A DNA stretch of 64,000 bases from Flavisolibacter tropicus (GTDB lineage: Bacteria > Bacteroidota > Bacteroidia > Chitinophagales > Chitinophagaceae): assembly GCF_001644645.1 (NCBI RefSeq), contig NZ_CP011390.1:744001-808000 (forward strand), in the 5' to 3' direction. The position numbers and the translations under genes are program-made. Positions within the stretch are counted from its first letter, which is position 1. The number at the start of each line of letters is the position of its first letter. Positions 16,402-25,453 of the stretch are shown here, piece after piece. The notes under the pieces were generated by a model. It was not told the origin of the DNA, searched no databases, and worked only from the letters and a program-made list of their open reading frames with translations.

Positions 16402-18141
16402 TTACATGTTACTTAGTGTACATTTTTCGTTACCTACACGTACATCGTCTACATACATCACGCGAAGCGTTGCATCACTTGTTGCCGTTCCACTCCATAC
16501 CCACTTGTAGATACCCAGTTTAAAGGTTGGTAAGCTAGAAGTAATGGCTGGTGGATAAATGGTTTTACCCGCATAGTTCAGCACCTGGGAACCATTTTTC
16601 CAGATCTGCCAGGCACCATCCGTGTTGTAAGAAAACTTATAGTGAATGACAAAACGTACCCACTGGTCTTTTGGCACCGCACCAATGTCCATTGTTTTAG
16701 AAGTTCCGGTGCCTAAAGTGCCAGAGAATACCTGTCCATTAACCTCGGCCCAGATGTGGCCATTTTTTACGATCAGGCTCACGGGAGGTGAAGTCTGGGA
16801 CGTCTGGTGTGCCTGGTGGAACAACTCCGGTTTAGAATCGTCCTTCATTCCATTTGATGGCCAGTATACAGAGAAGGAAACCCAGCGGTCAGTACCATTG
16901 TAAGAAGACGGGAAACGTACTTCAGAACGGTAGTTGGGATCAGTATCTCGCAATTCAAAACGACCGGATTTTGATCCTTGGTTTACAGGGCTGGATGATG
17001 TGGTAAAAGCATATGAAGTATACCACTCCTGTCCAAAGCCTGTCCACGGTGCTGAACCTTCAAAAGTTTCACGGAACATGATATTAGAACTGATGGTACC
17101 GCTACCAGTTGAGACACTAGGAGGTGTAGTTGGCTCAGTTGGTGCTGTCGGTTCAGTTGGTGCAGTAGAACTGCCTGAGCCGTCAGAAGTTGAACTGCCT
17201 ACTACTTCAAACCAATTGATGTTGTAACCACCGGTTACGGCATAGAGTTGTATAGTTTGTGAACCAGCTGCTAGGTTTACATTTACGCTCACGGTTGTAT
17301 ACGTTTGGTAGGCTGCAGTTTTGGGAGCCGTAACGGTTGCCAGTACAGTACCGGCTGCATTACGCACCTGGAACTGTCCACCTGGACCCGCCACGCGGAA
17401 ATTCATTTTATAGGATCCTGCCGCTGGAGTTGTGACTGTGTATTTCATCCAGTCGCCGGCTTGAATAGAACCTACGTTCTTTCCACCTTCGCTGCAAGCA
17501 TCTAAAATAACACCACTCATGCTTGTAAAACTCTCTGCTTCAACACGGGTAGTAGTAGGTGAAGTTGGTGCAGTAGAACTACCTGCATCAGAAGTTGTAC
17601 CGCCCACTATTTCAAACCAATTGATGTTGTAACCACCGGTTACGGCATACAATTGAATGGTTTGAGAACCAGAAGCAAGATTGGCGTTTACGCTCACTGT
17701 TGTATAGGTCTGATAGCTACCTGTTTTAGTTGCTGTTACAGTTGCCAGTACAGTACCGGCTGCATTTTTAACCTGGAATTGTCCACCTGGACCCGCCACG
17801 CGGAAATTCATTTTGTAACTACCTGCTGAAGGAGCATTTACACTATAGTTCATGTAGTCACCAGCTTGCACGCTTCCTATGTTTTTGCCGCCCTCACTAC
17901 AGGCATCTAACGTAATACCTTTCATGCTGGTGTAGCTTTCTGCTTCTATACGAGTAGTTGTCGCCGTAGCCGTTGCTGTAACTGTTTCTGTTGGGGCATC
18001 CAATGCTATTGTTTCTGTAGGTGTCGAACTCGTTACTGTATTGCTTTCATCGAAATAATCAGATTTCTGACAAGCAGTAGCTAAAAGGATCACCGACAAG
18101 TACGGGATCATCAGTGATAATTTAATACTCTTGTTTTTCAT
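16402..18141 (-). CDS. Double-CBM6 polysaccharide lyase-type lipoprotein
   Basis: 579 residues, starting MKNKSIKLSLM with the lipobox LLATAC, so a lipoprotein. Two CBM6-like domains (about 62-185 and 198-325), each with RVEAESFTSM/RIEAESYTSM, GDWMKYTV/GDYMNYSV and NINWFE; then a Pro/Thr/Glu-rich linker (TAPTEPTAPTEPTTPP) and the lyase domain (~350-575). The second CBM6 and the lyase domain match the 13841 paralog almost residue for residue, while the first CBM6 is more diverged. An ~80-bp stretch near 17380-17462 is identical in DNA to 14828-14910. Likely role: binding and trimming an acidic polysaccharide at the cell surface, perhaps the one made by the neighbouring locus. Substrate is inferred only. 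Confidence 0.85.
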   Translation of the reverse strand: MKNKSIKLSLMIPYLSVILLATACQKSDYFDESNTVTSSTPTETIALDAPTETVTATATATTTRIEAESYTSMKGITLDACSEGGKNIGSVQAGDYMNYSVNAPSAGSYKMNFRVAGPGGQFQVKNAAGTVLATVTATKTGSYQTYTTVSVNANLASGSQTIQLYAVTGGYNINWFEIVGGTTSDAGSSTAPTSPTTTRVEAESFTSMSGVILDACSEGGKNVGSIQAGDWMKYTVTTPAAGSYKMNFRVAGPGGQFQVRNAAGTVLATVTAPKTAAYQTYTTVSVNVNLAAGSQTIQLYAVTGGYNINWFEVVGSSTSDGSGSSTAPTEPTAPTEPTTPPSVSTGSGTISSNIMFRETFEGSAPWTGFGQEWYTSYAFTTSSSPVNQGSKSGRFELRDTDPNYRSEVRFPSSYNGTDRWVSFSVYWPSNGMKDDSKPELFHQAHQTSQTSPPVSLIVKNGHIWAEVNGQVFSGTLGTGTSKTMDIGAVPKDQWVRFVIHYKFSYNTDGAWQIWKNGSQVLNYAGKTIYPPAITSSLPTFKLGIYKWVWSGTATSDATLRVMYVDDVRVGNEKCTLSNM

Positions 18142-18784
18142 GGATTTTAGCTTTTTGGGGTGATTGATTTGATTACAGTTAGCTTGAGGACTAACCGATT
18201 ATTAAAAGTGAACTTGTTGAATCAACGTGGCAATTGTCTTTAGTCGGATACTTTTTATTTAGGCTGATTAGACAATTGGTCCGTTATATTTTCATTGATT
18301 AATTTTTACGAGGGCAAAACTATCTACGCTTACGCGTGCTGTTGAATTCTAGAAGACATAAGAATAGTGTAAGAAGACATCTTAAAACGAAAGAAGAATT
18401 TTCTATTTCGTATATACGTGAGTGTAAATACTTAGAAACTTAATAGTGTAATGAATAGTATTTAGTATAAACACTTAGTGTTATCTATTGAATTAGTTTA
18501 TATAAATAAGTGAATACACTTTGTTGTATGGTTTATTAAAGACTAGCTACCCACAATTCGAATTGGGAATACATGAATTACAAGAACAGGGTATTCTAAT
18601 TATATAGCTATCCTGAGTATGGATGTTTAATTAGTATTGGGGTTATTATATTAGAGTAACAAGCAAAAAAAGGAAATCTGCAAACTAGAAGGAGAAAAGT
18701 TGGAAGTTGAGAAAGATCAATTTTGAGTAGTAATGTAGGTGTAAGGATAATATTATATACAGACTATTTTATAACAAACAATTA
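18142..18784. promoter_or_regulatory. AT-rich upstream region of the double-CBM6 gene
   Basis: No gene is visible. It holds the leader blocks shared with the paralog (18183-18197, 18206-18221). On the minus strand a TAGTTTTG at 18315-18322 matches the Bacteroidota -7 box TAnnTTTG, about 175 bp before the ATG, without a clear TTG at -33. A 13-bp perfect palindrome AACACTTAGTGTT lies at 18470-18482, and AGTGTAA occurs three times nearby (about 18366, 18421, 18445). Function of these short repeats is unknown. Confidence 0.35.
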
Positions 18785-18821
18785 AAAATAAAACAGGCTA
18801 AATGTCAACCATTTAGCCTGT
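18785..18821 (-). terminator. Terminator after the UDP-GlcNAc 2-epimerase gene
   Basis: A 12-bp perfect stem ACAGGCTAAATG (18793-18804) / CATTTAGCCTGT (18810-18821) with a 5-nt loop; reading on the minus strand it is followed by a T-rich run (ttttatttttaat). It lies about 100 bp beyond the stop at 18919. Confidence 0.85.
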
Positions 18822-18918
18822 AGTCAATATAAAAAATCAAAATGAATCGAGTTGTAAAATATCTTGATTTATTTATTAGTCAACATTGTGTAACATGTTG
18901 ATATTCAGCATTTATTTA

Positions 18919-20052
18919 TTAAGAAGCCTGAAGTGCATATTCCACTTTAGGTATATTGGGAATATTATAAACTCTTATTATGGTGGCAATAATTCTTTGA
19001 GCCGTATCACCATCCCAAAGTGGCGGAACACTATAGGGCTTCCAGATTCCCTGCATTATTTTTTCTAAGTAAGGCAACAGGTTGTTTGGATCTGTACCGA
19101 TGAGCTCGTTTGTACCAATAGTTACTGTTTCAGGCCGTTCTGTTGAATTTCTTAGGGTAAGACAAGGGATGCCGAGAACAGTAGTTTCTTCAGTTATACC
19201 TCCGGAGTCAGTAATAACAGCTTTAGCATTTTTTACCAGGTAAATAAATTCAAGATAACTCATAGGGTCGGTCTGAATCAGCCTTGGGTGCATAAAACCT
19301 GCTGAATCAAGCATTTTACGCGTTCTTGGATGAACAGGAAAAACGATGGGAAGCTTCCCGGTACTCTTTAGTATAACTTCCAGCAAATGAGTTAGGTTGT
19401 GGGGATCATCTACATTAGATGGTCGGTGAAGTGTTATTAAGAAATAGTTCCCTTGCCTTAAATCTACTTGCTTCCAAAGTTCGGGTTGTATTAATCGGTT
19501 TATATTTTGATACAAAGTATCAATCATGGTATTGCCAACAAAGTGTACTTTTTCTTTAGGCACGCCGGAATGATATAAGTGATGATTGGCTTCTTCGCTA
19601 GTGGTAAAGAAATGATCACAAATAACATCGGTAACCAAGCGGTTTATTTCTTCTGGCATTGTTCGATCTCCTGAGCGAATGCCCGCTTCTACATGTGCTA
19701 CATCTATGCATAGCTTTTTAGCTACTATTGTACAGGCCATGGTAGATGTAACATCTCCTACTACCAGTACTAGATCTGATTTGTTCTCCTGTAATTCTTT
19801 TTCAAATTTTACCATAATGGCAGCTGTTTGCTCTGCCTGGCTTCCTCCCCCAGCACCAAGATTGGCATCTGGCTCAGGAATGCATAGTTGCTCAAAAAAA
19901 TCGCTACTCATTTTCTTATCATAGTGTTGACCCGTATGTACCAAGCGATACTTAATATCATAACCATTTGTTTGAGCTTCTTGTATAGATTTGATGATGG
20001 GTGCTACTTTCATAAAGTTAGGCCGGGCGCCAGCTACGATAGTTATAATCAT
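18919..20052 (-). CDS. wecB: UDP-N-acetylglucosamine 2-epimerase (non-hydrolysing)
   Basis: 377 residues, full length for the family. The N-terminus MIITIVAGARPNFMKVAP is the hallmark of WecB/MnaA. Further conserved blocks are RLVHTGQHYD, VVGDVTSTMAC, HVEAGIRSGDRTMPEEINR, HRPSNVDD, FPVHPRTRK and ITDSGGITEE. The enzyme interconverts UDP-GlcNAc and UDP-ManNAc in the cytoplasm, supplying ManNAc for surface glycans. The next gene upstream (20177) encodes a WecG/TagA-type transferase that classically uses ManNAc or ManNAcA, so the two form a natural pair. They are separated by 124 bp. A strong terminator follows at 18785. Confidence 0.95.
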   Translation of the reverse strand: MIITIVAGARPNFMKVAPIIKSIQEAQTNGYDIKYRLVHTGQHYDKKMSSDFFEQLCIPEPDANLGAGGGSQAEQTAAIMVKFEKELQENKSDLVLVVGDVTSTMACTIVAKKLCIDVAHVEAGIRSGDRTMPEEINRLVTDVICDHFFTTSEEANHHLYHSGVPKEKVHFVGNTMIDTLYQNINRLIQPELWKQVDLRQGNYFLITLHRPSNVDDPHNLTHLLEVILKSTGKLPIVFPVHPRTRKMLDSAGFMHPRLIQTDPMSYLEFIYLVKNAKAVITDSGGITEETTVLGIPCLTLRNSTERPETVTIGTNELIGTDPNNLLPYLEKIMQGIWKPYSVPPLWDGDTAQRIIATIIRVYNIPNIPKVEYALQAS

Positions 20053-20176
20053 TGCAATCTTGTTTATTGATTAAGGTGTAACAGTTTCCTTTTTTAAAAG
20101 GTCAGATAGGTTAATAAATAAGAGAATGATAGATATTATTGAATGCGAAATAGTAATGAAGTGCAGATCAACTGGG

Positions 20177-20941
20177 TTAGTTGGCCGATTGAAACACTTG
20201 CTTTATTTTTTCTTTTGCTACTAAATAGATAAACTCAGAGTTGCCAAATAGGTAACGCTTCCACATTCGTTTTGGCTCCTGCAGTACACGGTAAAACCAC
20301 TCCATGCCTAAGTTTTGCATCCATAAGGGAGCCCGTTTTGTTTTACCGGCAATTACATCAAAGGAGCCTCCCACTCCCATTATAAATGGTACATTCAAGA
20401 GGTGTTTATAGGTATTAAGAAAGATTTCTTTTTTGGGTGATGTTACAGCCACAAATAGCATATCGGCTCTGCTCGTTTCAATCTGTTTGGCCAATTCTGG
20501 CTCTTCTTCTTTTTTAAAATAACCATTGCGATAGCCAGCTATCAATTGATCGCCATATTTTGTACGATAAACTTCTACTACTTTTTCCAAAACTTCCTGC
20601 TCCGCACCTAGTAAGAATATTTTATACCCTTTACTTGCTGCCATGTCTACCAGGTTGTGCATGAGATCAATTCCTGCAACTCGCTCAGGCAATGCACAGT
20701 TTAAAAACTTTGATGCCCAAACAATAGATTTACCATCTGCATTAATGATATCACAGTCAACGATAGATTTTTTAAGTTCTTCATCTTTCTGAGCGTTGAC
20801 CATTTTTGCTGCATTAACTACAACATGGTGTACAGGACTTTTGTCTTGTATAGCTTTATTAATTAAAGCTAGTGTTTGTTCCATGGTTAGAGCATCAACA
20901 GGGATTCCACAGATCCGTACTCTCCTTTTTAGTGTCTCCAT
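20177..20941 (-). CDS. WecG/TagA/CpsF family glycosyltransferase (GT26)
   Basis: 254 residues with the family signature: an N-terminal ICGIPVDALTMEQTL, HVVVNAAKMVNAQKD, INADGKSIVWAS, PERVAGIDLM, YKIFLLGAEQEVLEK, ADMLFVAVTSPKKEIFL, and MGVGGSFDVIAGKTKRAP followed by GMEWFYRVLQEPKRMWKRY. GT26 enzymes transfer N-acetylmannosamine (TagA) or its uronate (WecG) to lipid-linked GlcNAc in teichoic acid linkage units, ECA or capsule. Adjacent wecB would supply UDP-ManNAc. No dehydrogenase for ManNAcA is present in the window, so ManNAc itself is the simpler donor. The exact donor is inferred from context. Confidence 0.92.
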   Translation of the reverse strand: METLKRRVRICGIPVDALTMEQTLALINKAIQDKSPVHHVVVNAAKMVNAQKDEELKKSIVDCDIINADGKSIVWASKFLNCALPERVAGIDLMHNLVDMAASKGYKIFLLGAEQEVLEKVVEVYRTKYGDQLIAGYRNGYFKKEEEPELAKQIETSRADMLFVAVTSPKKEIFLNTYKHLLNVPFIMGVGGSFDVIAGKTKRAPLWMQNLGMEWFYRVLQEPKRMWKRYLFGNSEFIYLVAKEKIKQVFQSAN

Positions 20942-21549
20942 ACTAAAATCTTAAATAGAAATAAAACGACTGCTTTAGTACAATTTCAATTACTTAAATG
21001 GGAAGCTCTTCAATAAAGATGGAGTGGATGAGTAGTTTCGAAAGGGTATGATAATTATAAAGATACAAGCGTCATACCAAGTGCTACAACGCCGTTTATT
21101 GGGAGTCAAAATACTTAAAGATTTTAAGATTTGCAAGCAACAAGGAATATGATTATCAAGGAGATGCCAAGATTTCCTGAAGATATATCAAATGAATACA
21201 GTGTGGAAAAATGATCAAAGTTCATATTGGAAAACTTGCTAATTGTTTCTCTAAAACCCCAATAATCCTTCATGCTTCCTTGCCTGCTACTCCTCTGTTC
21301 CTTCATTACTCCTGCTCTGTCCCTTCATAGTTACTCCGTATAGAATTGTGGGTTACTCCGTATAGTAGTCTCCTTTACTCCGTATCAAAGGCTAATAAGA
21401 TGTAGTAACAAGTCAGAACAGATAGGCAAACAACTGGTATTAAAACCTGCTTACATGTGTATAACTAAAGCCACCAGAAAGCTTGTGTAGTTGAAATTGT
21501 CAGTGTAAATTTACTAAAATAATTAGTAATAAGTAATCAACCCTAACTT
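20942..21549. promoter_or_regulatory. 608-bp intergenic region between divergent genes, with spaced direct repeats
   Basis: No convincing gene is present; a 60-codon minus-strand ORF here has no supporting features. The notable content is a repeat series around 21287-21385, annotated separately. The left part is AT-rich and probably carries the promoter for the minus-strand wecG-like gene. Confidence 0.5.
21331..21385. repeat. Three TTACTCCGTAT direct repeats at exact 22-bp spacing
   Basis: The 11-mer TTACTCCGTAT occurs at 21331, 21353 and 21375, each start exactly 22 bp after the last, with unrelated 11-bp spacers; the first two copies extend to TTACTCCGTATAG. Looser TACTCC units precede at 21288 and 21307. 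Spacing of two helical turns places all copies on one DNA face, as in multi-site binding of a regulator. They lie about 165-220 bp upstream of the gene at 21550. Binding partner unknown. Confidence 0.7.
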
Positions 21550-22071
21550 ATGGCACGACAAGCAGGCCCGCTCTTCTTCACCGGCACCATCGATGACATC
21601 ACCTTTTACAAAATGGAAGGAGTGTATTTGGCTAGAAAGAAAAGCTCGCTGAATCGCCGCCAATTCCGCACCGATCCCCGCTTTGCCCGCTCCCGAAAAA
21701 GTGCTGAAGCCTTTGGCGAAGCTTCCCAGTTGGCCTCCGCCATCTACTGGCAATTACCCAAAAATCAGCGGGGCAAAGGTGTCGTCAATAGGCTCACCGC
21801 CCAGGTCGGCGAGCTGCTAAAAAAAGGAAAAACAAGAGAAGAGGTTATCCAACACTTTCTAATACATGACCAGCACCCGATTACTCATACGACTCTTAAA
21901 TCTCAGGCCAATGAACCCTCTCCCAAGCCAGAACGAAATTCGGCTTGGAAAGTAACACCTAAAGGAAAGTTGATTGGTCCTATGCCACTAAAAATCCTTT
22001 CCAATGATACCGGAACCTCTTTTGCAAGTGCGGCTAAACTTAACAGCTATTTTGTCCCTCAACGAGAATAA
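21550..22071 (+). CDS. Conserved Bacteroidota hypothetical protein
   Basis: 173 residues beginning MARQAGPLFFTGTIDDITFYK, a start that I recall from small Bacteroidota proteins of unknown function (ARQxGPLFFTGTIDDLTFYKMEG). The N-terminal ~110 residues are basic and rich in Arg, Lys, Ser and Ala, with SLNRRQFRTDPRFARSRKSAEAFGEAS and a predicted helical LTAQVGELLKKGKTREEVI. The C-terminal third has no recognisable domain. There is no signal peptide or membrane segment; the basic character would allow nucleic acid binding, but this is speculation. Its base composition is richer in G+C than the flanks, consistent with a real gene. Upstream lie the 22-bp spaced direct repeats. Confidence 0.7.
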   Translation: MARQAGPLFFTGTIDDITFYKMEGVYLARKKSSLNRRQFRTDPRFARSRKSAEAFGEASQLASAIYWQLPKNQRGKGVVNRLTAQVGELLKKGKTREEVIQHFLIHDQHPITHTTLKSQANEPSPKPERNSAWKVTPKGKLIGPMPLKILSNDTGTSFASAAKLNSYFVPQRE

Positions 22072-22280
22072 GTGTTATTAAATGATAGATTCTTTTAATT
22101 AAGAGAACCAGCCTTCATGCAATCAAAGTATTCATGAATTATAATGAAAACTATGGATAGTTTGATAATAAGAAGTAGCAAACCTTTGGCAATCGTATAA
22201 AGTCTTAAGAGCATTAGTTGTAGTTTGTAGAAAGGCTTTCTACTTTTTATTATCTTGTACACCTTAATCCAAAACTATCA

Positions 22281-23096
22281 ATGCTGTCACTTGGTAAACG
22301 CAATTGCTTTCTGTTTCTACTTTCCATTTGTATAATGAGTCCAGGTTTAGCTTTGGGACAGAAATCAAAAGACTGTTCAAACTTCAAAAATGGTTGCTTT
22401 CACTCCTATCCAATTAATTCTGCCGATCATTATATATTGCACAGGGATGGTGCTACACAAAAGGAAATCAACGCTGTTACCGGTGATTCCATTATCTGGA
22501 AGTTGGATTGGAATAGTGATTGTTCCTACTCATTAAAATATATATCAGGCAGTAAGCTAAAACGTGAAGAACTGGCAGTTTTAAAGCAGCATACCTTTTT
22601 TTATGAGATCACGGAGAACACGCCCGATTACTACTTATTTAATGGCTATTTGGAAAACAAAAAAGGAGCTTTGTTACAATCAGACACCATGTGGCTGAAA
22701 GAAAAAGCGGTTACACCTAATACATTGCTATTCGCGCCAACCGACCCTAATGCCGTACGAAAAGCCCGCTTTAGCGACACATCCACTTACGCCTTGCTTT
22801 ATATATACCGGCCTAAGAGAAACATTTGCTTTTTAGCAGATTATACGGTCTATGGAAACGACATGCCTATGTTTGTATCTAAAAACAATTCTCGGTATAT
22901 ACTTAAAATATATAAAGAAGGACCACTTAAGCTGAAAGCAAAGGGCGGTTTAAAGGATGATAACTTGGAAATTAATATCCGCTTCGGGCAAAAATATTAC
23001 CTGGGTGCGCTCATTAAATTTGGTGGTTATTGTACACCGTTACTGACACTGGAAAAAGAAGAAACAGGAAAACTAGAATTTGATAACATTCTTTAA
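22281..23096 (+). CDS. Secreted protein of unknown function with DUF2846-like C-terminal domain
   Basis: 271 residues with a signal peptide ending near LALGQ (residue 27). The first half (SADHYILHRDGATQKE, SIIWKLDWNSDCSYSLKY) looks like a small beta-rich domain of the type found in secreted Bacteroidota proteins. From about residue 165 the pattern YALLYIYRPKRN, then SRYILKIYKEGPLKLKAKGG, LEINIRFGQKYYLG and a final PLLTLEKEETGKLEFDNI resembles DUF2846-type domains, which typically place a YxYRP strand and a YYL strand. Exported to the periplasm or outer surface. Role unknown. It stands alone on the plus strand. Confidence 0.65.
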   Translation: MLSLGKRNCFLFLLSICIMSPGLALGQKSKDCSNFKNGCFHSYPINSADHYILHRDGATQKEINAVTGDSIIWKLDWNSDCSYSLKYISGSKLKREELAVLKQHTFFYEITENTPDYYLFNGYLENKKGALLQSDTMWLKEKAVTPNTLLFAPTDPNAVRKARFSDTSTYALLYIYRPKRNICFLADYTVYGNDMPMFVSKNNSRYILKIYKEGPLKLKAKGGLKDDNLEINIRFGQKYYLGALIKFGGYCTPLLTLEKEETGKLEFDNIL

Positions 23097-23246
23097 ATCT
23101 CACCTATTTTAATAGTGGATCTTTTGCTACAATTACATGCCAATAAAACAGCCCAGTTTTGGTAGGCATTTTGCTTCACAATTTACCCGACACCTATGCT
23201 ATAGGCTATGAAAATTAATCGAGACTTGAACTTAAATGTTTGCTGT

Positions 23247-23573
23247 TTAATCAATCGGAACCAATGGTGAAAAGAAGAGAAATGTTCCTTTGTTGTCAAT
23301 CCAAACAGAACCACGGTAGGTTATAAAACCAGTTTCACCTGTTGGATCGTATTCAGCTTCTCCTATAAAATCAATTTTATAGACATTACGCTCCTTAGTG
23401 TAGGTATCACTAATAAGCGCCATTTGAAGCACCCCAAGCCAAGTATCGTATGCGTCCTGCACTTTCGGTGGTAGTTTTTTCCCAGCTTGTACTATAGCCT
23501 GTTGTCCAATAGAGGCAGAAGTAACAGTGAGCGTAGCGGTTAGCAGGCAAGCAGCCAGTAAGATCTTTTTCAT
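23247..23573 (-). CDS. Small secreted hypothetical protein
   Basis: 108 residues from ATG 23573 (MKKILLAACLLTATLTVTSAS), which gives a textbook signal peptide; a longer frame up to 23615 starts at a non-ATG codon and is unlikely. The mature part is about 85 residues with VQDAYDTWLGVLQMALISD, then an acidic and aromatic stretch YKIDFIGEAEYDPTGETGF, and ends FLFFSPLVPID. I do not recognise a family. It is isolated, with 150 bp to the convergent gene on one side and a long gene-poor stretch on the other. Confidence 0.6.
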   Translation of the reverse strand: MKKILLAACLLTATLTVTSASIGQQAIVQAGKKLPPKVQDAYDTWLGVLQMALISDTYTKERNVYKIDFIGEAEYDPTGETGFITYRGSVWIDNKGTFLFFSPLVPID

Positions 23574-24044
23574 GATTAACTGTTTTAGGTTTTGGTAGAA
23601 ATACAATTTACTCACTATCTAGCCGAATCGCAAGCACAACAATAATAGTGATCAATATTTTTTTACATTATATGCCGCTGTTGGCATTCTTACAAGTAGA
23701 CACCTCGGTACTTATCCCCACGAACCATTCGTACAACTTACGCATAAACCACACTGTTATACCACCTCCTCCCTTGTTTTCTTTCCTTTAACCGTTGGCT
23801 GCCCCAAGTGTTAGAGTGTTCTAGTAATTACTAAGAGTTGCTCTATAACAGGACTTAAGCTTATACCAAAAGAAGGCAAAGAATGCTGTGATTTCTTTCA
23901 AACACTTGGGATCATCGGCTAGTAGTGCCAATTATGCGAAAGGCAATCTATACCTATATCGAGAATAACGAAATGACTGGAATAAAAACGATATACAGCA
24001 TATTGCCAATCTTATGCTGGTTTAATAATCCCCATAGGTCTATA
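23574..24044. other. Gene-poor intergenic stretch with a 108-bp inverted-repeat-bounded segment
   Basis: No ORF is supportable. A 10-bp inverted repeat CCCAAGTGTT (23803-23812) / AACACTTGGG (23901-23910) bounds a 108-bp segment. No flanking target-site duplication could be seen. The rest is unremarkable. Confidence 0.35.
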
Positions 24045-24090
24045 AAAAAATCAGCAAAGCAGTCATAAACAACCGCTTTGCTGATTATAA
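24045..24090 (-). terminator. Terminator after the TonB-dependent receptor remnant
   Basis: Perfect 11-bp stem ATCAGCAAAGC (24050-24060) / GCTTTGCTGAT (24075-24085), loop of 14 nt, with an A-run that reads as T-run on the minus strand. It sits about 25 bp past the stop of the receptor pseudogene at 24111. Confidence 0.8.
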
Positions 24091-24110
24091 AAATAGAGAT
24101 CTACCCTAGA

Positions 24111-25339
24111 TTAAAATCTAATATTCGCTCCAATTCTGGTAAAGGCTCCTGTATACTGAATTTCATATACACGGGTAGAATTACCCATATACGTATAAGC
24201 AGGGCTGTTTAACATGTTAACACCTTCAACGTATACCATAAACTTATCAGTGATCTTATAAGAGGCATTAACATCCAACTGCCAACGTGCATCTACCCAA
24301 AGATCTTCTTCTTTATTTGATCCTAGTGCATAGATGAATTTACCATTGTAGTTAGATGAACCCTGGATCGTTAGCTTTTTAGAAGAGTAACCTAATGCAA
24401 GATTGGCTGTATTATCAGCTTGACCTGGCAGGCGCAACTCTCCTATTTTTTGATCGGTTACAGCATTAGAATGGGTGTAGTATAGTTACCTGTAAATATC
24501 AGGTTTTTCAAAACACCTGGCATAAAGGTCAATGTACTGTTATAAGTCAACTCTACGCCATACACATTGGCTGCTTTACCATTACGTGGTTGTCTCATCA
24601 CATACTGCTCCGTAGCACCGCTGCTATAATAAGGGTTGCTAGCATCAGTAATAGGCCCTTCGCTCAGGTACTGGAACTTGTTTATATGCTTATAAAAAAC
24701 ACCGCCTGATAATAGACCTACATTTTTCATGTATTGTTCAAAAAGAACATCCATGTTGTTTGAATAAGCCGCTTTTAATTCAGGGTTGCCTTTTTCAATC
24801 TTCAATAAGTCTGTATTAATATTTAAGGTTGGCATCAGATCCACGTAGTTAGGACGAGAATATCCTGTTGTATAGGCCGTACGTAAGATCGTGTTTTTAG
24901 CCAGGTCAAACTTGAACTGCAAGTTTGGTAATACCATTACATAATTAAGCGATGAATCAGCAGGTGTTGCAGTATAGGTATTAAATACTGGCGTAGTTGT
25001 TCCAGGCTTCTGACCGCCATTTACATTCGGGTTGGCATCTTTGTCATAGCTGAAAATTCTAAAGGCCTTGTAATCTACGTGTGTATTTTCAACCCGTGCG
25101 CCAAAGAGCAACATTGTTTTGTTGAATTGGATCTTGTTCATCACGTATCCTGCAGTAATGTTTTCATTAGCATCATAATAAGCAGCATCTCTGCTTAATG
25201 CCGTTCTATACGCATCCAACACAAAGCGTTCTGGACGGTTTGTGATAAAGGCCTTGATCTTGTCAACATCTGCAGCAGATCCGAAACTGAGATTATTATT
25301 CAGGAATTTAGGAGATAGATCGCTCTTATAAATTAAAAA
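24111..25339 (-). pseudogene. TonB-dependent outer-membrane receptor, 5-prime truncated and frameshifted
   Basis: The minus strand encodes the C-terminal half of a TonB-dependent receptor barrel: GYVMNKIQFNKTMLLFGARVE, NYVMVLPNLQFKFDLAKNT, TAYTTGYSRPNYVDLMP, GNPELKAAYSNNMDV, GVELTYNSTL and, in a second frame, DVNASYKITDKFMVYVEGVNML ending GANIRF. Two lesions are visible. First, the frame changes near 24480: reading NYT then YTHSNAVTDQK requires restoring one lost base. Second, the frame opens only at 25339, just after a stop at 25340-25342, with no start codon, plug domain or signal peptide; about half of a usual 800-1000 residue receptor is missing. It cannot make a working receptor as read. 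A sequencing error could explain the frameshift but not the missing 5-prime half. Confidence 0.85.
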
Positions 25340-25453
25340 TCACAATTAAGTGATCTTTCTTCCATCACCTTTTTGGCAATACAACACACAGCACAATGTG
25401 TACACGTTACATATACCGCTCCTACTTATTAGCAGTAGTAATACTTGTCTAAA

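Noticed and set aside
21124..21306. 60-codon minus-strand ORF in the intergenic region upstream of the TTACTCCGTAT repeats
   Set aside because: Its sequence follows the low-complexity CT-rich DNA, with no ribosome binding site or family resemblance.
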